Shown: piece by piece, positions 6,884 through 13,279 of the stretch
How the letters are laid out: every line of letters starts with the position of its first letter
Numbering within the stretch: the stretch's first letter is position 1
NCBI GenBank assembly: GCA_900769285.1
Contig: CAAGGB010000101.1
Span: 1-28,219, forward strand
Origin: Victivallales bacterium
GTDB lineage: Bacteria > Verrucomicrobiota > Lentisphaeria > Oligosphaerales > Oligosphaeraceae
Length of the DNA: 28,219 nucleotides
Direction: 5' to 3'
The notes under the pieces: model-generated
What the model was told of the DNA's origin: nothing
The model's input: only the letters and a program-made list of their open reading frames with translations
Database searches by the model: none
Position numbers and translations under genes: made by a program

Positions 6884-7849
6884 TCAGGCGAGGGGATGGC
6901 AGCAGGCGACGAGGTGGTCGGGGGCGCCGGGAGCGGGGGCGAGGGGGGGGATGGCGGCGCGGCAGGCGTCGTCGGCATAGGGGCAGCGCTCGGCGAAGGC
7001 GCAGCCGCGTGGGAGGTGGAGCAGCGAGGGGACCTGTCCGGGGATGTGGGGAAGTCGGCGGGCCTGTCGGGCCAAGGCGGGGATGGCGTCCATGAGGCCG
7101 CGGGTGTAGGGGTGACGGGGTGTCCTGAAGACGTCACGGACAGGGCCTGACTCGACGATGCGGGAGGCGTACATGACGACCATGCGGTCGCAGGCGTCCC
7201 AGACGACGCCCATGTCGTGGGTGATGAGGAGGAGGGCGGCGTGCTGTCCGCGCATCTGGCGCATGAGGTCGAGAATCTGTGCCTGGATGGTGACGTCGAG
7301 GGCGGTGGTGGGCTCGTCGGCGATGATGAGTCTGGGGTTGAGGATGAGGGCCTGGGCGATCATGACGCGCTGTCGCATGCCGCCGGAGAGCTCGAAGGGG
7401 AAGGCGTCGAGGCGGGATTCGGGGGCGGGGATGCCGACGTTGCGGAGCCACTGGAGGGCGCGTTGGCGTGCGTCTGCGCGGGAGGTGTGTGGCTCATGGA
7501 GTCGGATGGTCTCGGCGAGCTGGTCTCCGATGCGGTGGAGGGGGGAGAGCGCGGTCATGGGCTCCTGGAAGATGACGCCGATGTCGCGTCCGCGTCGCTG
7601 TCGGAGCTCGCGGTCCGGGAGCTGGAGGAGGTCGGTGCCGTCGAGGAGGATCTGTCCGGCGACGATGCGTCCTGGGGGCTGTGGGACGAGTCGCGGGATG
7701 GCCATGGAGGTGACGCTCTTGCCGCAGCCGGATTCGCCGACGAGTCCGAGCGTCTCGCCCTCATGGAGGGAGAAGGAGACGCCGTTGGCGGCGGTGAGGA
7801 TGCCGTCGTCGGTCTGGAACTGGATGGTGAGGTCCTTGACGTGGAGCAT
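6884..7849 (-). CDS. Oligopeptide/dipeptide ABC transporter ATPase (DppD/OppD type), orphan
   Basis: A 321-residue cytoplasmic ATPase of the peptide/nickel importer class. It has Walker A GESGCGKS (38-45), signature LSGGMRQR (154-161), Walker B LIIADEP (174-180) and switch His211 (LLLITHD). The C-terminal oligopeptide extension begins at RHPYTRGLMDAIP, and the Cys-rich tail GCAFAERCPY is typical of DppD/OppD. I start it at ATG 7849 (MLHVKDLTIQF), where family homology begins. An open frame continues upstream to 8074 but runs through the divergent promoter region and into argG, and has no family sequence. No Shine-Dalgarno sequence is evident. The usual partners (DppB, DppC, DppF, binding protein) are absent: its downstream side holds repeats and the secreted cassette, its upstream side argG. 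The partners may be elsewhere, or the operon may have been broken up. Confidence 0.9.
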   Translation of the reverse strand: MLHVKDLTIQFQTDDGILTAANGVSFSLHEGETLGLVGESGCGKSVTSMAIPRLVPQPPGRIVAGQILLDGTDLLQLPDRELRQRRGRDIGVIFQEPMTALSPLHRIGDQLAETIRLHEPHTSRADARQRALQWLRNVGIPAPESRLDAFPFELSGGMRQRVMIAQALILNPRLIIADEPTTALDVTIQAQILDLMRQMRGQHAALLLITHDMGVVWDACDRMVVMYASRIVESGPVRDVFRTPRHPYTRGLMDAIPALARQARRLPHIPGQVPSLLHLPRGCAFAERCPYADDACRAAIPPLAPAPGAPDHLVACCHPLA

Positions 7850-7893
7850 GATGGTCGCACTTGGGGTAGGTGGCTGAGGGATGGGGATGGCAT

Positions 7894-7921
7894 AAAATAG
7901 GCGTTGAAGATGAAAAGTCCA
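7894..7921 (-). promoter_or_regulatory. Candidate promoter for the DppD-type ATPase gene
   Basis: On the minus strand, TGGACT (7921-7916), a 16-base spacer and TATTTT (7899-7894) form a sigma70-like pair with 4 of 6 matches in each box. The expected start is near 7887, leaving a leader of about 38 bases. It is back to back with the argG promoter candidate. Confidence 0.35.
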
Positions 7922-7942
7922 CCTGACAGGTTCGGAAAAGGC

Positions 7943-7971
7943 AGGACAAAACGGGTTCGAGGGGATATAGT
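7943..7971 (+). promoter_or_regulatory. Candidate argG promoter
   Basis: AGGACA (7943-7948), a 17-base spacer and TATAGT (7966-7971) form a sigma70-like pair. The expected start is near 7978, giving a leader of about 96 bases. I see no obvious arginine-repressor box. Confidence 0.45.
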
Positions 7972-8073
7972 ATGTGGACTGACGATTTGGAGTGTCGTCG
8001 GGGCGTCGCGCGAGCGTGTCCTGGCGGCGTCGCATACCTACCCAAGAAGCTGATTGAGGAGCTAGTTGAAGCA

Positions 8074-9279
8074 ATGAAAGTGGTGCTTGCGTATTCGGGC
8101 GGTCTGGACACGTCCTGCATTCTGAAGTGGCTGCAGGAGAAGTATCAGGCGGAAGTGGTGACGTACTGTGCGAACGTGGGCCAGGACGAGGAGCTGGACG
8201 GTCTTCACGAGAAGGCGTACGGGACGGGCGCGGTCAAGTCCTACATCGAGGATCTGACCGAGGAGTTCGCGCGCGACTACATCTTCCCGATGTTCCAGGC
8301 GAACGCGATTTACGAGAACATGTACCTTCTGGGCACGTCGATTGCGCGTCCGCTGATCGCGAAGCGTCTGGTTGAGGTGGCGAAGGCGGAGAACGCGGAG
8401 TACATCTGCCATGGCGCGACGGGCAAGGGCAACGACCAGATCCGCTTCGAGCTGTCGGCGTACGCGCTGAACCCGGACATCAAGATCATCGCGCCGTGGC
8501 GGAGCTCGGACTGGACGTTCAAGTCTCGGACGGATCTGATTCAGTATGCGCAGGAGCGTCAGATACCGATCACGGTGTCGGCGGCGAAGCCGTACTCGAT
8601 GGACCGGAATCTGCTGCACATCAGCTTTGAGGGCGGTGTGCTGGAGGATCCGTGGCAGGAGGCTCCGGAGGCGTGCCATGTGCTGACGGTTCCGGTGGAG
8701 CAGGCCCCGGACCAGGCGGAGTATGTGGAGATCAGCTTTGAGAAGGGCATTCCGGTTGCGGTGAACGGCGAGCGTCTGTCGCCGGCGAAGCTGATGCGCG
8801 AGCTGAACCGTCTGGGTGGCAAGCACGCGGTTGGCCGGATTGACATCGTGGAGACCCGCTTCACGGGCATGAAGGACCGCGGCGTGTACGAGACTCCCGG
8901 CGGAACGATTCTGTTCCACGCGCACCGTGCGCTGGAGTCGATCTGCATGGACCGTGAGACGATGAGCGTCCGTGACCAGCTGATTCCGCAGTACGCGAAC
9001 ATGGTGTACAACGGGTTCTGGTTTGCGCCGGAGCGCGAGTTCCTGCAGGCCGCGATCACGAAGAGCCAGGAGAATGTGACGGGCGATGTCCGCGTCAAGC
9101 TGTACAAGGGCAACTGCTTCATCAGCGGTCGCCGCTCACCGTACACGCTGTACGATCCGGAGATTGTGACGTTCGAGGCCGACGACGTGTACAACCAGGC
9201 TGACGCAACGGGCTTCATTAAGCTGAACGCGCTGCGCCTGCGGGTGGCGGCGAAGGCGAACAAGCCGGCTGGCCTGTAA
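8074..9279 (+). CDS. argG: Argininosuccinate synthase
   Basis: A 401-residue cytoplasmic enzyme that joins citrulline and aspartate with ATP to form argininosuccinate, the penultimate step of arginine synthesis. The N-terminal PP-loop is AYSGGLDTS (residues 6-14). Further family blocks include YCANVGQ, CHGATGKGNDQIRFE, APWR, SMDRNLLH, and the C-terminal YNGFWFAPERE and SGRRSPYTLYDPE. The length is normal. ATG 8074 (MKVVLAYSGG) is the conserved start, with AGGAG at 8057-8061. The longer open frame from 7972 adds 34 non-conserved residues and begins at the putative promoter. It is divergent from the DppD-type gene, and no other arginine gene is nearby. Confidence 0.97.
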   Translation: MKVVLAYSGGLDTSCILKWLQEKYQAEVVTYCANVGQDEELDGLHEKAYGTGAVKSYIEDLTEEFARDYIFPMFQANAIYENMYLLGTSIARPLIAKRLVEVAKAENAEYICHGATGKGNDQIRFELSAYALNPDIKIIAPWRSSDWTFKSRTDLIQYAQERQIPITVSAAKPYSMDRNLLHISFEGGVLEDPWQEAPEACHVLTVPVEQAPDQAEYVEISFEKGIPVAVNGERLSPAKLMRELNRLGGKHAVGRIDIVETRFTGMKDRGVYETPGGTILFHAHRALESICMDRETMSVRDQLIPQYANMVYNGFWFAPEREFLQAAITKSQENVTGDVRVKLYKGNCFISGRRSPYTLYDPEIVTFEADDVYNQADATGFIKLNALRLRVAAKANKPAGL

Positions 9280-9336
9280 GCAAGTGACGGCAGCCGGGCG
9301 GCGGTCTCCCGCGCGCCCCATGGCCAGCAAGCCTCC

Positions 9337-9380
9337 AGGGGAGTCCCGTCCGAGAAGCGGCGGGGCTTCCCTGTGCTTTT
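9337..9380 (+). terminator. Candidate terminator between argG and panD
   Basis: An imperfect hairpin has arms AGGGGAGTCCCG (9337-9348) and CGGGGCTTCCCT (9361-9372), with 10 Watson-Crick positions, a G-T pair and a 12-base loop. It is followed by GTGCTTTT. The T-run is short, so it may be an attenuating structure rather than a full stop. Confidence 0.4.
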
Positions 9381-9423
9381 GGGGCAGGGAATTCGGGAAA
9401 CGAAGCGAAAGGAGAGCAGAGCG

Positions 9424-9798
9424 ATGCAGATACAGATGCTGAAGTGCAAGATACACCGTGCGGTGCTGACGGCGTGCGAGCTGAACTATCAGGGCAGCCT
9501 GTCGATAGACCGCGACATCCTGGATGCGGCGGGGATTCTGCCGTACGAGAAGATACTGGTGGTGAACCAGACGAATGGTCAGCGGCTGGAGACGTATGCG
9601 ATTGAGGCGCCTCGCGGGAGCCGTGAGTTCTGCCTGAATGGCGCGGCGGCTCGTCTGGGGCAGCCGGGCGACATGGTGACGATCATGGCGTTTGCGCTGA
9701 TGAGTCCGGAGGAGGCCGCCGCGCATGTGCCGCGGGTGGCGGTGCTGTCGGAGTCGAACCGCCGTGTGGATGTGATCAGCGGGGTGTCGAACGGATGA
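9424..9798 (+). CDS. panD: Aspartate 1-decarboxylase
   Basis: A 124-residue pyruvoyl enzyme converting L-aspartate to beta-alanine for pantothenate and CoA. The proenzyme cleavage site lies in ELNYQGSLSID, between Gly24 and Ser25, at the same positions as in the well-studied enzyme. Ser25 would become the pyruvoyl group. The conserved NGAAARLGQPGDMVTIMAF block is intact. ATG 9424 has AAGGAG at 9409-9414. The upstream in-frame ATG at 9373 lies in the spacer hairpin and is not used by the family. The stop overlaps the next start as ATGA, so panD and the transporter gene are translationally coupled. No panB or panC is visible. Confidence 0.96.
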   Translation: MQIQMLKCKIHRAVLTACELNYQGSLSIDRDILDAAGILPYEKILVVNQTNGQRLETYAIEAPRGSREFCLNGAAARLGQPGDMVTIMAFALMSPEEAAAHVPRVAVLSESNRRVDVISGVSNG

Positions 9799-10745
9799 CG
9801 GGTGCGGGGGCGTCTGGGGGATGCGGCGGCCGTGCGCTGCTGGGCTGGGGGTGTGGGCTGTGCGCGACGGTGATCTGGGGGAGCTTCTATCCGGTGTCAC
9901 GGCTGCTGTTTGGGGCATCGGGGGAGTCGGTGGAGCCGATGAGCTACACGTGGCTGCGGCTGGTGCTGGCGTGTCTGTTTCTGAGTCCGCTGCTGGTTCG
10001 TCGCGAGGCGCGTGAGCAGGCGCTGCGGATGGTCCGTGGGGACAAGGGCCGTCTGGTTGGGCTGTCGCTGCTGGGGATTGTGGGTGAGGGGCTGCTGGTG
10101 TTCTGGTCGACGAAGTACACGACGGGTGCGCGCAGCTCGCTGATGGCGAACACGTCGCCGATCACGACGCTGCTGCTGGCGTGGCTGGCGGGTCGAGAGA
10201 CGCTGACGGGGCGGAAGCTAGTGGGGCTGGCCATGGGGTTTGCGGGGATGGCGCTGCTGTTTCAGGGGCAGGGTTCGGATCGGTATGCGGAACTGGGTGC
10301 CTCGACGCTGCTGGGGGACGCGATGGCGTTCGGGAGCGGCTGCTGCTGGGCGGCGTTCACGGTGTTTGGCGAGCGGTTCTCGCGCGAGTATGGGGGGCCA
10401 TTGAGTTCGCTGATGATGTTTGGGGTGTCGGCGGTGCTGATGTTGCCGGTGGCGCTGGTCGCCAATGGGGGGAGTCTGCCGCTGTCGATGGGCTGGGGAC
10501 CATGGCTGGGGGCGCTGTATCTGGGGCTGTTCGGGGGCGGTGCGGCGATTGCGCTGTGGTATACGGCGCTGCGGCATGTGTCGCCGGGACGGCTGGGGGC
10601 GCTGGGGTACGTGTCGGCGGCACTGGCGACAGGCGGGTCGGTGCTTCTGGTCGGTGAACGGCTGGACTGGGCGTTTCTGGCGGCGCTGGGACTGGTTGTT
10701 GGCGGCGTGTCGCTGATGATGCAGTCCACAAAAGACACAAAATAA
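9795..10745 (+). CDS. DMT-superfamily (EamA) transporter with repeat-derived C-terminus
   Basis: A 316-residue inner-membrane protein with about ten hydrophobic segments in two EamA halves (roughly residues 13-150 and 160-305). Typical features are the early GSFYPVSR stretch and the mid-protein KYTTGARSSLMANTSPI block. It is probably an exporter or carrier of amino acids, nucleosides or related metabolites; the substrate is unknown. The 4-base overlap with panD hints at an aspartate- or beta-alanine-linked substrate, but this is conjecture. The natural coding sequence appears to end at ...VGGVSLMMQ. The last six residues (STKDTK) and the TAA stop are supplied by a copy of the A-rich dispersed repeat. 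A 72-base duplicate of the gene end follows at 10779-10850. Confidence 0.93.
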   Translation: MTGAGASGGCGGRALLGWGCGLCATVIWGSFYPVSRLLFGASGESVEPMSYTWLRLVLACLFLSPLLVRREAREQALRMVRGDKGRLVGLSLLGIVGEGLLVFWSTKYTTGARSSLMANTSPITTLLLAWLAGRETLTGRKLVGLAMGFAGMALLFQGQGSDRYAELGASTLLGDAMAFGSGCCWAAFTVFGERFSREYGGPLSSLMMFGVSAVLMLPVALVANGGSLPLSMGWGPWLGALYLGLFGGGAAIALWYTALRHVSPGRLGALGYVSAALATGGSVLLVGERLDWAFLAALGLVVGGVSLMMQSTKDTK

Positions 10746-10850
10746 GCAAAAAGTCTTTCACAGCCGTCCCACCATGGGTTTCTGGTGGCGCTGGGACTGG
10801 TTGTTGGCGGCGTGTCGCTGATGATGCAGTCCACAAAAGACGCAAAATAA
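10674..10850 (+). repeat. 72-bp direct duplication of the transporter 3' end with its A-rich repeat
   Basis: Bases 10674-10745 and 10779-10850 are the same length and differ at two positions (C/T at 10681/10786 and A/G in the repeat part). Each holds the end of the coding sequence, a block-A repeat unit (10725 on; 10830 on) and a TAA. They are separated by 33 bases (GCAAAAAG... to ...CCATGGG). The second copy has no start of its own, so it is a gene-end fragment and not a gene. Confidence 0.92.
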
Positions 10851-10854
10851 CCAA

Positions 10855-10862
10855 TCTTTTCT
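10855..10862. repeat. Target site duplication, left (TCTTTTCT)
   Basis: The 8 bases next to the left end of the insertion sequence are identical to 12989-12996 next to the right end. Eight bases is the normal IS66-family duplication. Confidence 0.93.
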
Positions 10863-10958
10863 GTAACTATTCAGAACCCCTCTGAGCATGAAGGGTTGGC
10901 TTGTTTTCTTTAGGGGTGAAAAATAGTTATAATATTTTCAAAAAATATAAAACTATAC

Positions 10959-10997
10959 TTGCGAATCCGTAGTGATGCACTATATTAAGTATCACTA
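10959..10997 (+). promoter_or_regulatory. IS promoter with overlapping dyad
   Basis: TTGCGA (10959-10964), 16 bases and TATATT (10981-10986) form the likely promoter. The dyad TAGTGAT (10970-10976) / ATCACTA (10991-10997) brackets the -10 box, which is the geometry of a repressor site. A strong Shine-Dalgarno AAGGAGGTG follows at 11001-11009. A second TATAAT lies at 10928-10933 but has no good -35. Confidence 0.5.
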
Positions 10998-11014
10998 CAC
11001 AAGGAGGTGCAAGC

Positions 11015-11365
11015 ATGGCCATTGTCGATGTTCGCAACAAGAAACGAGGCATTACCTACGTATACGAATCCCATTCCTACTGGGACAGGGAGTTGAAGCA
11101 GCCCCGCTCGACGCGGAAGCTGCTGGGGAAGCGAGACCCGTTGACGGGGGAAATCGTCCCCACAGGGCCCCGGGGAAGGAGAAAGGGCCAGACATCCGCA
11201 GGAAGGGATGCGGATGCCGACGCCAAGGCAAGACACAAGGAATGCCAGGCGCAGCTGAAGAGTCGCGAGGAGGAGATTGCCGCCTTGCGGCTTGAGGTGG
11301 AGCGTCTGAAGGGGCTTCTTCACCGGATTTCGGCATTGGCGGGAGAGGGCGATGGCAAAGCCTGA
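11015..11365 (+). CDS. IS66-associated accessory protein (small coiled-coil ORF)
   Basis: A 116-residue protein and the first gene of the insertion sequence, starting 5 bases after AAGGAGGTG. The N-terminal 50 or so residues (RGITYVYESHSYWDRELKQPRSTRKLLG) resemble the short N-terminal domain seen on some other transposases, with a pattern of Tyr/Glu-rich strand then R-x-T-x-K-x-L-G. The middle is basic and low complexity, and residues about 75-110 form a likely coiled coil (EEEIAALRLEVERLKGLL). It overlaps the transposase start by 14 bases (ATG 11352, TGA 11363-11365), implying coupling. It does not look like classical IS66 TnpA or TnpB. Its role is unknown, perhaps DNA binding or transposase partnering. 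Confidence 0.8.
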   Translation: MAIVDVRNKKRGITYVYESHSYWDRELKQPRSTRKLLGKRDPLTGEIVPTGPRGRRKGQTSAGRDADADAKARHKECQAQLKSREEEIAALRLEVERLKGLLHRISALAGEGDGKA

Positions 11366-12890
11366 GGGAAACCTGTCTGTTAAGGAATTGCGTCTCCTGC
11401 TCCGGAGGCAGACGGCTCTGGCGGACTCGTTCAGAGTCGCCAACGGGGAATTGAGACAGGCTCTGGACGACCAGAAGGCTATTGTCGCTACGCAGAACGA
11501 GACCATCGCGAAGCAGAACGAGACCATCGCTGGACTTGAGGAGACCATTCGCGAGCTGCAGAGGCAGCTTGGGCGAAACTCCCGCAACAGTTCCCAGCCT
11601 CCGTCGAAGGATGGCTTCTCCAAGCCAAGGCCTCAGAGCCAGCGGAGGAGGAGCGGCCTGAAGCCGGGAGGCCAGAGCGGCCACCCTGGCGTCCATATGG
11701 CGGTGCCCCACGAGCCGGACGAGGTGCAGCAGCATCTTCCCCCGAAGTGCCTTGCCTGCCCCCGTCTTTCCGAATGCCGCAGAAGGGGCGTATTCTCCTG
11801 CGGAGAGAAGCGCTACGAGGTGAATGTGCTTATCGGCACGAAGGTCACGGAGCATCAGTCGCTGTCGGCTGTCTCCTGCCCCCTTGGCGGGGAGGTGCCC
11901 GCCGCGGAATTTCCCGCGAGCATCCGCGCCCATGTGCAGTATGGGGATTCCGTCTGCGTGCTTGCCGGCCTGCTCAGCACCTATGGCGCAGTCAGCGTCA
12001 GCCGCATCCACACGCTCCTGGGGAGCCTGATGGGCGTGGGGCTTTCCACAGGAACCATCTCCGCCATGGTCTCCCGGTGCGCCTCCAAGGTCGGCGACAC
12101 CCTTGCCGCGATAAGGGCCATGCTAACGAAAGAGGGCGTCGTCCACTTCGACGAGACAGGAACGGATGTGAACGGGAAGATAGCCTGGGTGCACAGTTCG
12201 TCCACGAAGGATCTCACCTACCAGACGGTCAGCGCCAAGCGGGGACAGGAGGGCATGGAGGAGAACGGAGTGCTTCCCAGCTTCAAGGGCGTGGGAGTGC
12301 ACGACTGCTGGATGCCATACTGGAAATACGAGCTCCCCCACCATGCCGTCTGCTGCGCGCACCTGCTCAGGGAGTTGACGGGAATCGAGGAGTTCAGCCC
12401 CGGCCATGAATGGGCGCCGCGCTTCAAGGCGCTCCTGATGGACATGAAGAAGGCGAAGGAGCGGACGATGGCAAGGGGCGAAGACGCGATCCCCCCGGAC
12501 GTAAGGCAGAGTTTCGATGCGGAATACGACCAGATCCTGAAGGAGGCCGAAGCCGCCTGCCCGGAACCGCCGAATCCCCCGGGCAAACGCAGGGGAAGGA
12601 AGAAGAGGGGAAAGGAACGGGCTCTCATCGAGCGCCTGAAAGCGCTGAAGGCCTCGGTGTGCCTGTTCCTCCACAACTTCTCTGTGCCATTCGACAACAA
12701 CCAGGCAGAACGGGACGTCCGCAACGTGAAGACCAAAACCAAGGTGTCGGGCTGCTTCCGCACGGAGGCGGGGGCGAAAGACTATCTGGACATCATGTCC
12801 TTCCTCAGCACTGGCGCCAAGCACGGTGTCAGCGTCTTTGACGCCCTCACCGCAGCCTTCGCGGGAAACGGCAAAATCGTCCTGCTGTAG
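11352..12890 (+). CDS. IS66-family transposase (TnpC-like)
   Basis: A 512-residue DDE transposase. It has an N-terminal leucine-zipper-like coiled coil (about residues 25-75), then the NSRNSSQPPSKDGF motif and a GGQSGHPG turn characteristic of IS66 transposases. A Cys-rich zinc-finger region follows (CLACPRLSEC, about 133-155). The catalytic triad can be placed at Asp267 (HFDETG), Asp318 (GVHDCWMPY) and Glu453 (NNQAERDVR). A basic insertion near residues 415-432 (GKRRGRKKRGK) precedes the last catalytic residue. There is no frameshift or premature stop, so it is probably functional. Confidence 0.96.
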   Translation: MAKPEGNLSVKELRLLLRRQTALADSFRVANGELRQALDDQKAIVATQNETIAKQNETIAGLEETIRELQRQLGRNSRNSSQPPSKDGFSKPRPQSQRRRSGLKPGGQSGHPGVHMAVPHEPDEVQQHLPPKCLACPRLSECRRRGVFSCGEKRYEVNVLIGTKVTEHQSLSAVSCPLGGEVPAAEFPASIRAHVQYGDSVCVLAGLLSTYGAVSVSRIHTLLGSLMGVGLSTGTISAMVSRCASKVGDTLAAIRAMLTKEGVVHFDETGTDVNGKIAWVHSSSTKDLTYQTVSAKRGQEGMEENGVLPSFKGVGVHDCWMPYWKYELPHHAVCCAHLLRELTGIEEFSPGHEWAPRFKALLMDMKKAKERTMARGEDAIPPDVRQSFDAEYDQILKEAEAACPEPPNPPGKRRGRKKRGKERALIERLKALKASVCLFLHNFSVPFDNNQAERDVRNVKTKTKVSGCFRTEAGAKDYLDIMSFLSTGAKHGVSVFDALTAAFAGNGKIVLL

Positions 12891-12988
12891 CCCATGCCGT
12901 CGCACAAGACGCAGGGCCAGCCAAGACTCACGACACCGCCAGCGGCATCCCCAGGGCACGCTCATGCAACGGGGTTCTGAATAGTTAC

Positions 12989-12996
12989 TCTTTTCT
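12989..12996. repeat. Target site duplication, right (TCTTTTCT)
   Basis: An exact copy of 10855-10862 that directly abuts the right inverted repeat. Confidence 0.93.
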
Positions 12997-13044
12997 TTGT
13001 TATTCGTTTTTTCTTTGCTCTCGTTGCTCTCGTCGCTTTCTGCC

Positions 13045-13275
13045 CGACGGCGAGGACACCGTCGGTACCTCCCGCGCTCCCGCGCGGGGAACTTCCAGCC
13101 CAGTGGTGGGCTAATCACGGAAGGCCGCTTCTCGGCTAGGGTCGCCCCTCCGGGGCTCAAACTCCTTAATCTTGGCTTCCGGGGGTTCGCGCCGCTGCGC
13201 GACGCTTCACCCCCGGCTAATCAGGGGACGCCGCTTCGCGGCTATTTGGCCGCCTCGCTTCGTTCGGCGGACTAT
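13045..13275. repeat. Run of GC-rich hairpins between the IS and the SNF2 gene
   Basis: In about 230 bases I find consecutive dyads. They are CGACGG/CCGTCG (13045-13064), CCCGCGC/GCGCGGG, AGCCCA/TGGGCT, GCCG/CGGC, GCCCC/GGGGC, GGGGG...CCCCC enclosing CGCG/CGCG, GCCGC/GCGGC, and CCGCC/GGCGG just outside the SNF2 stop. No gene is supported. The final hairpin could end the minus-strand SNF2 transcript, but the run is far longer than a terminator. It looks like a structured repeat element or a nest of several. The stretch 12997-13040 before it is pyrimidine-rich with a CTCGTTGCTCTCGTCGCT near-repeat. Confidence 0.6.
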
Positions 13276-13279
13276 GGTG

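Larger units (their letters stand above)
10863..12988 (+). mobile_element. Complete IS66-family insertion sequence (2126 bp)
   Basis: The ends are GTAACTATTCAGAACCCC (10863-10880) and its exact reverse complement (12971-12988), an 18-base perfect terminal inverted repeat. It begins GTAA as is usual for IS66. TCTTTTCT flanks both ends. The element carries its own promoter, a small coiled-coil accessory protein and the DDE transposase, all apparently intact. It landed 4 bases after the TAA of the duplicated transporter gene end. The perfect target duplication and intact frames suggest a fairly recent insertion. Confidence 0.95.

Noticed and set aside
6585..6980. 131-residue plus-strand ORF starting MGPMRPMGPM
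   Set aside because: It begins in the 18-base tandem repeat and runs into the antisense of the ATPase gene; no ribosome site and no domain.
7972..8073. 34-residue N-terminal extension of ArgG
   Set aside because: It starts at the likely -10 box and the conserved protein begins at MKVVLAYSGG.
7850..8074. 75-residue N-terminal extension of the DppD-type ATPase
   Set aside because: It crosses the divergent promoter region and reaches the argG start; ATPase homology begins exactly at the internal ATG 7849.
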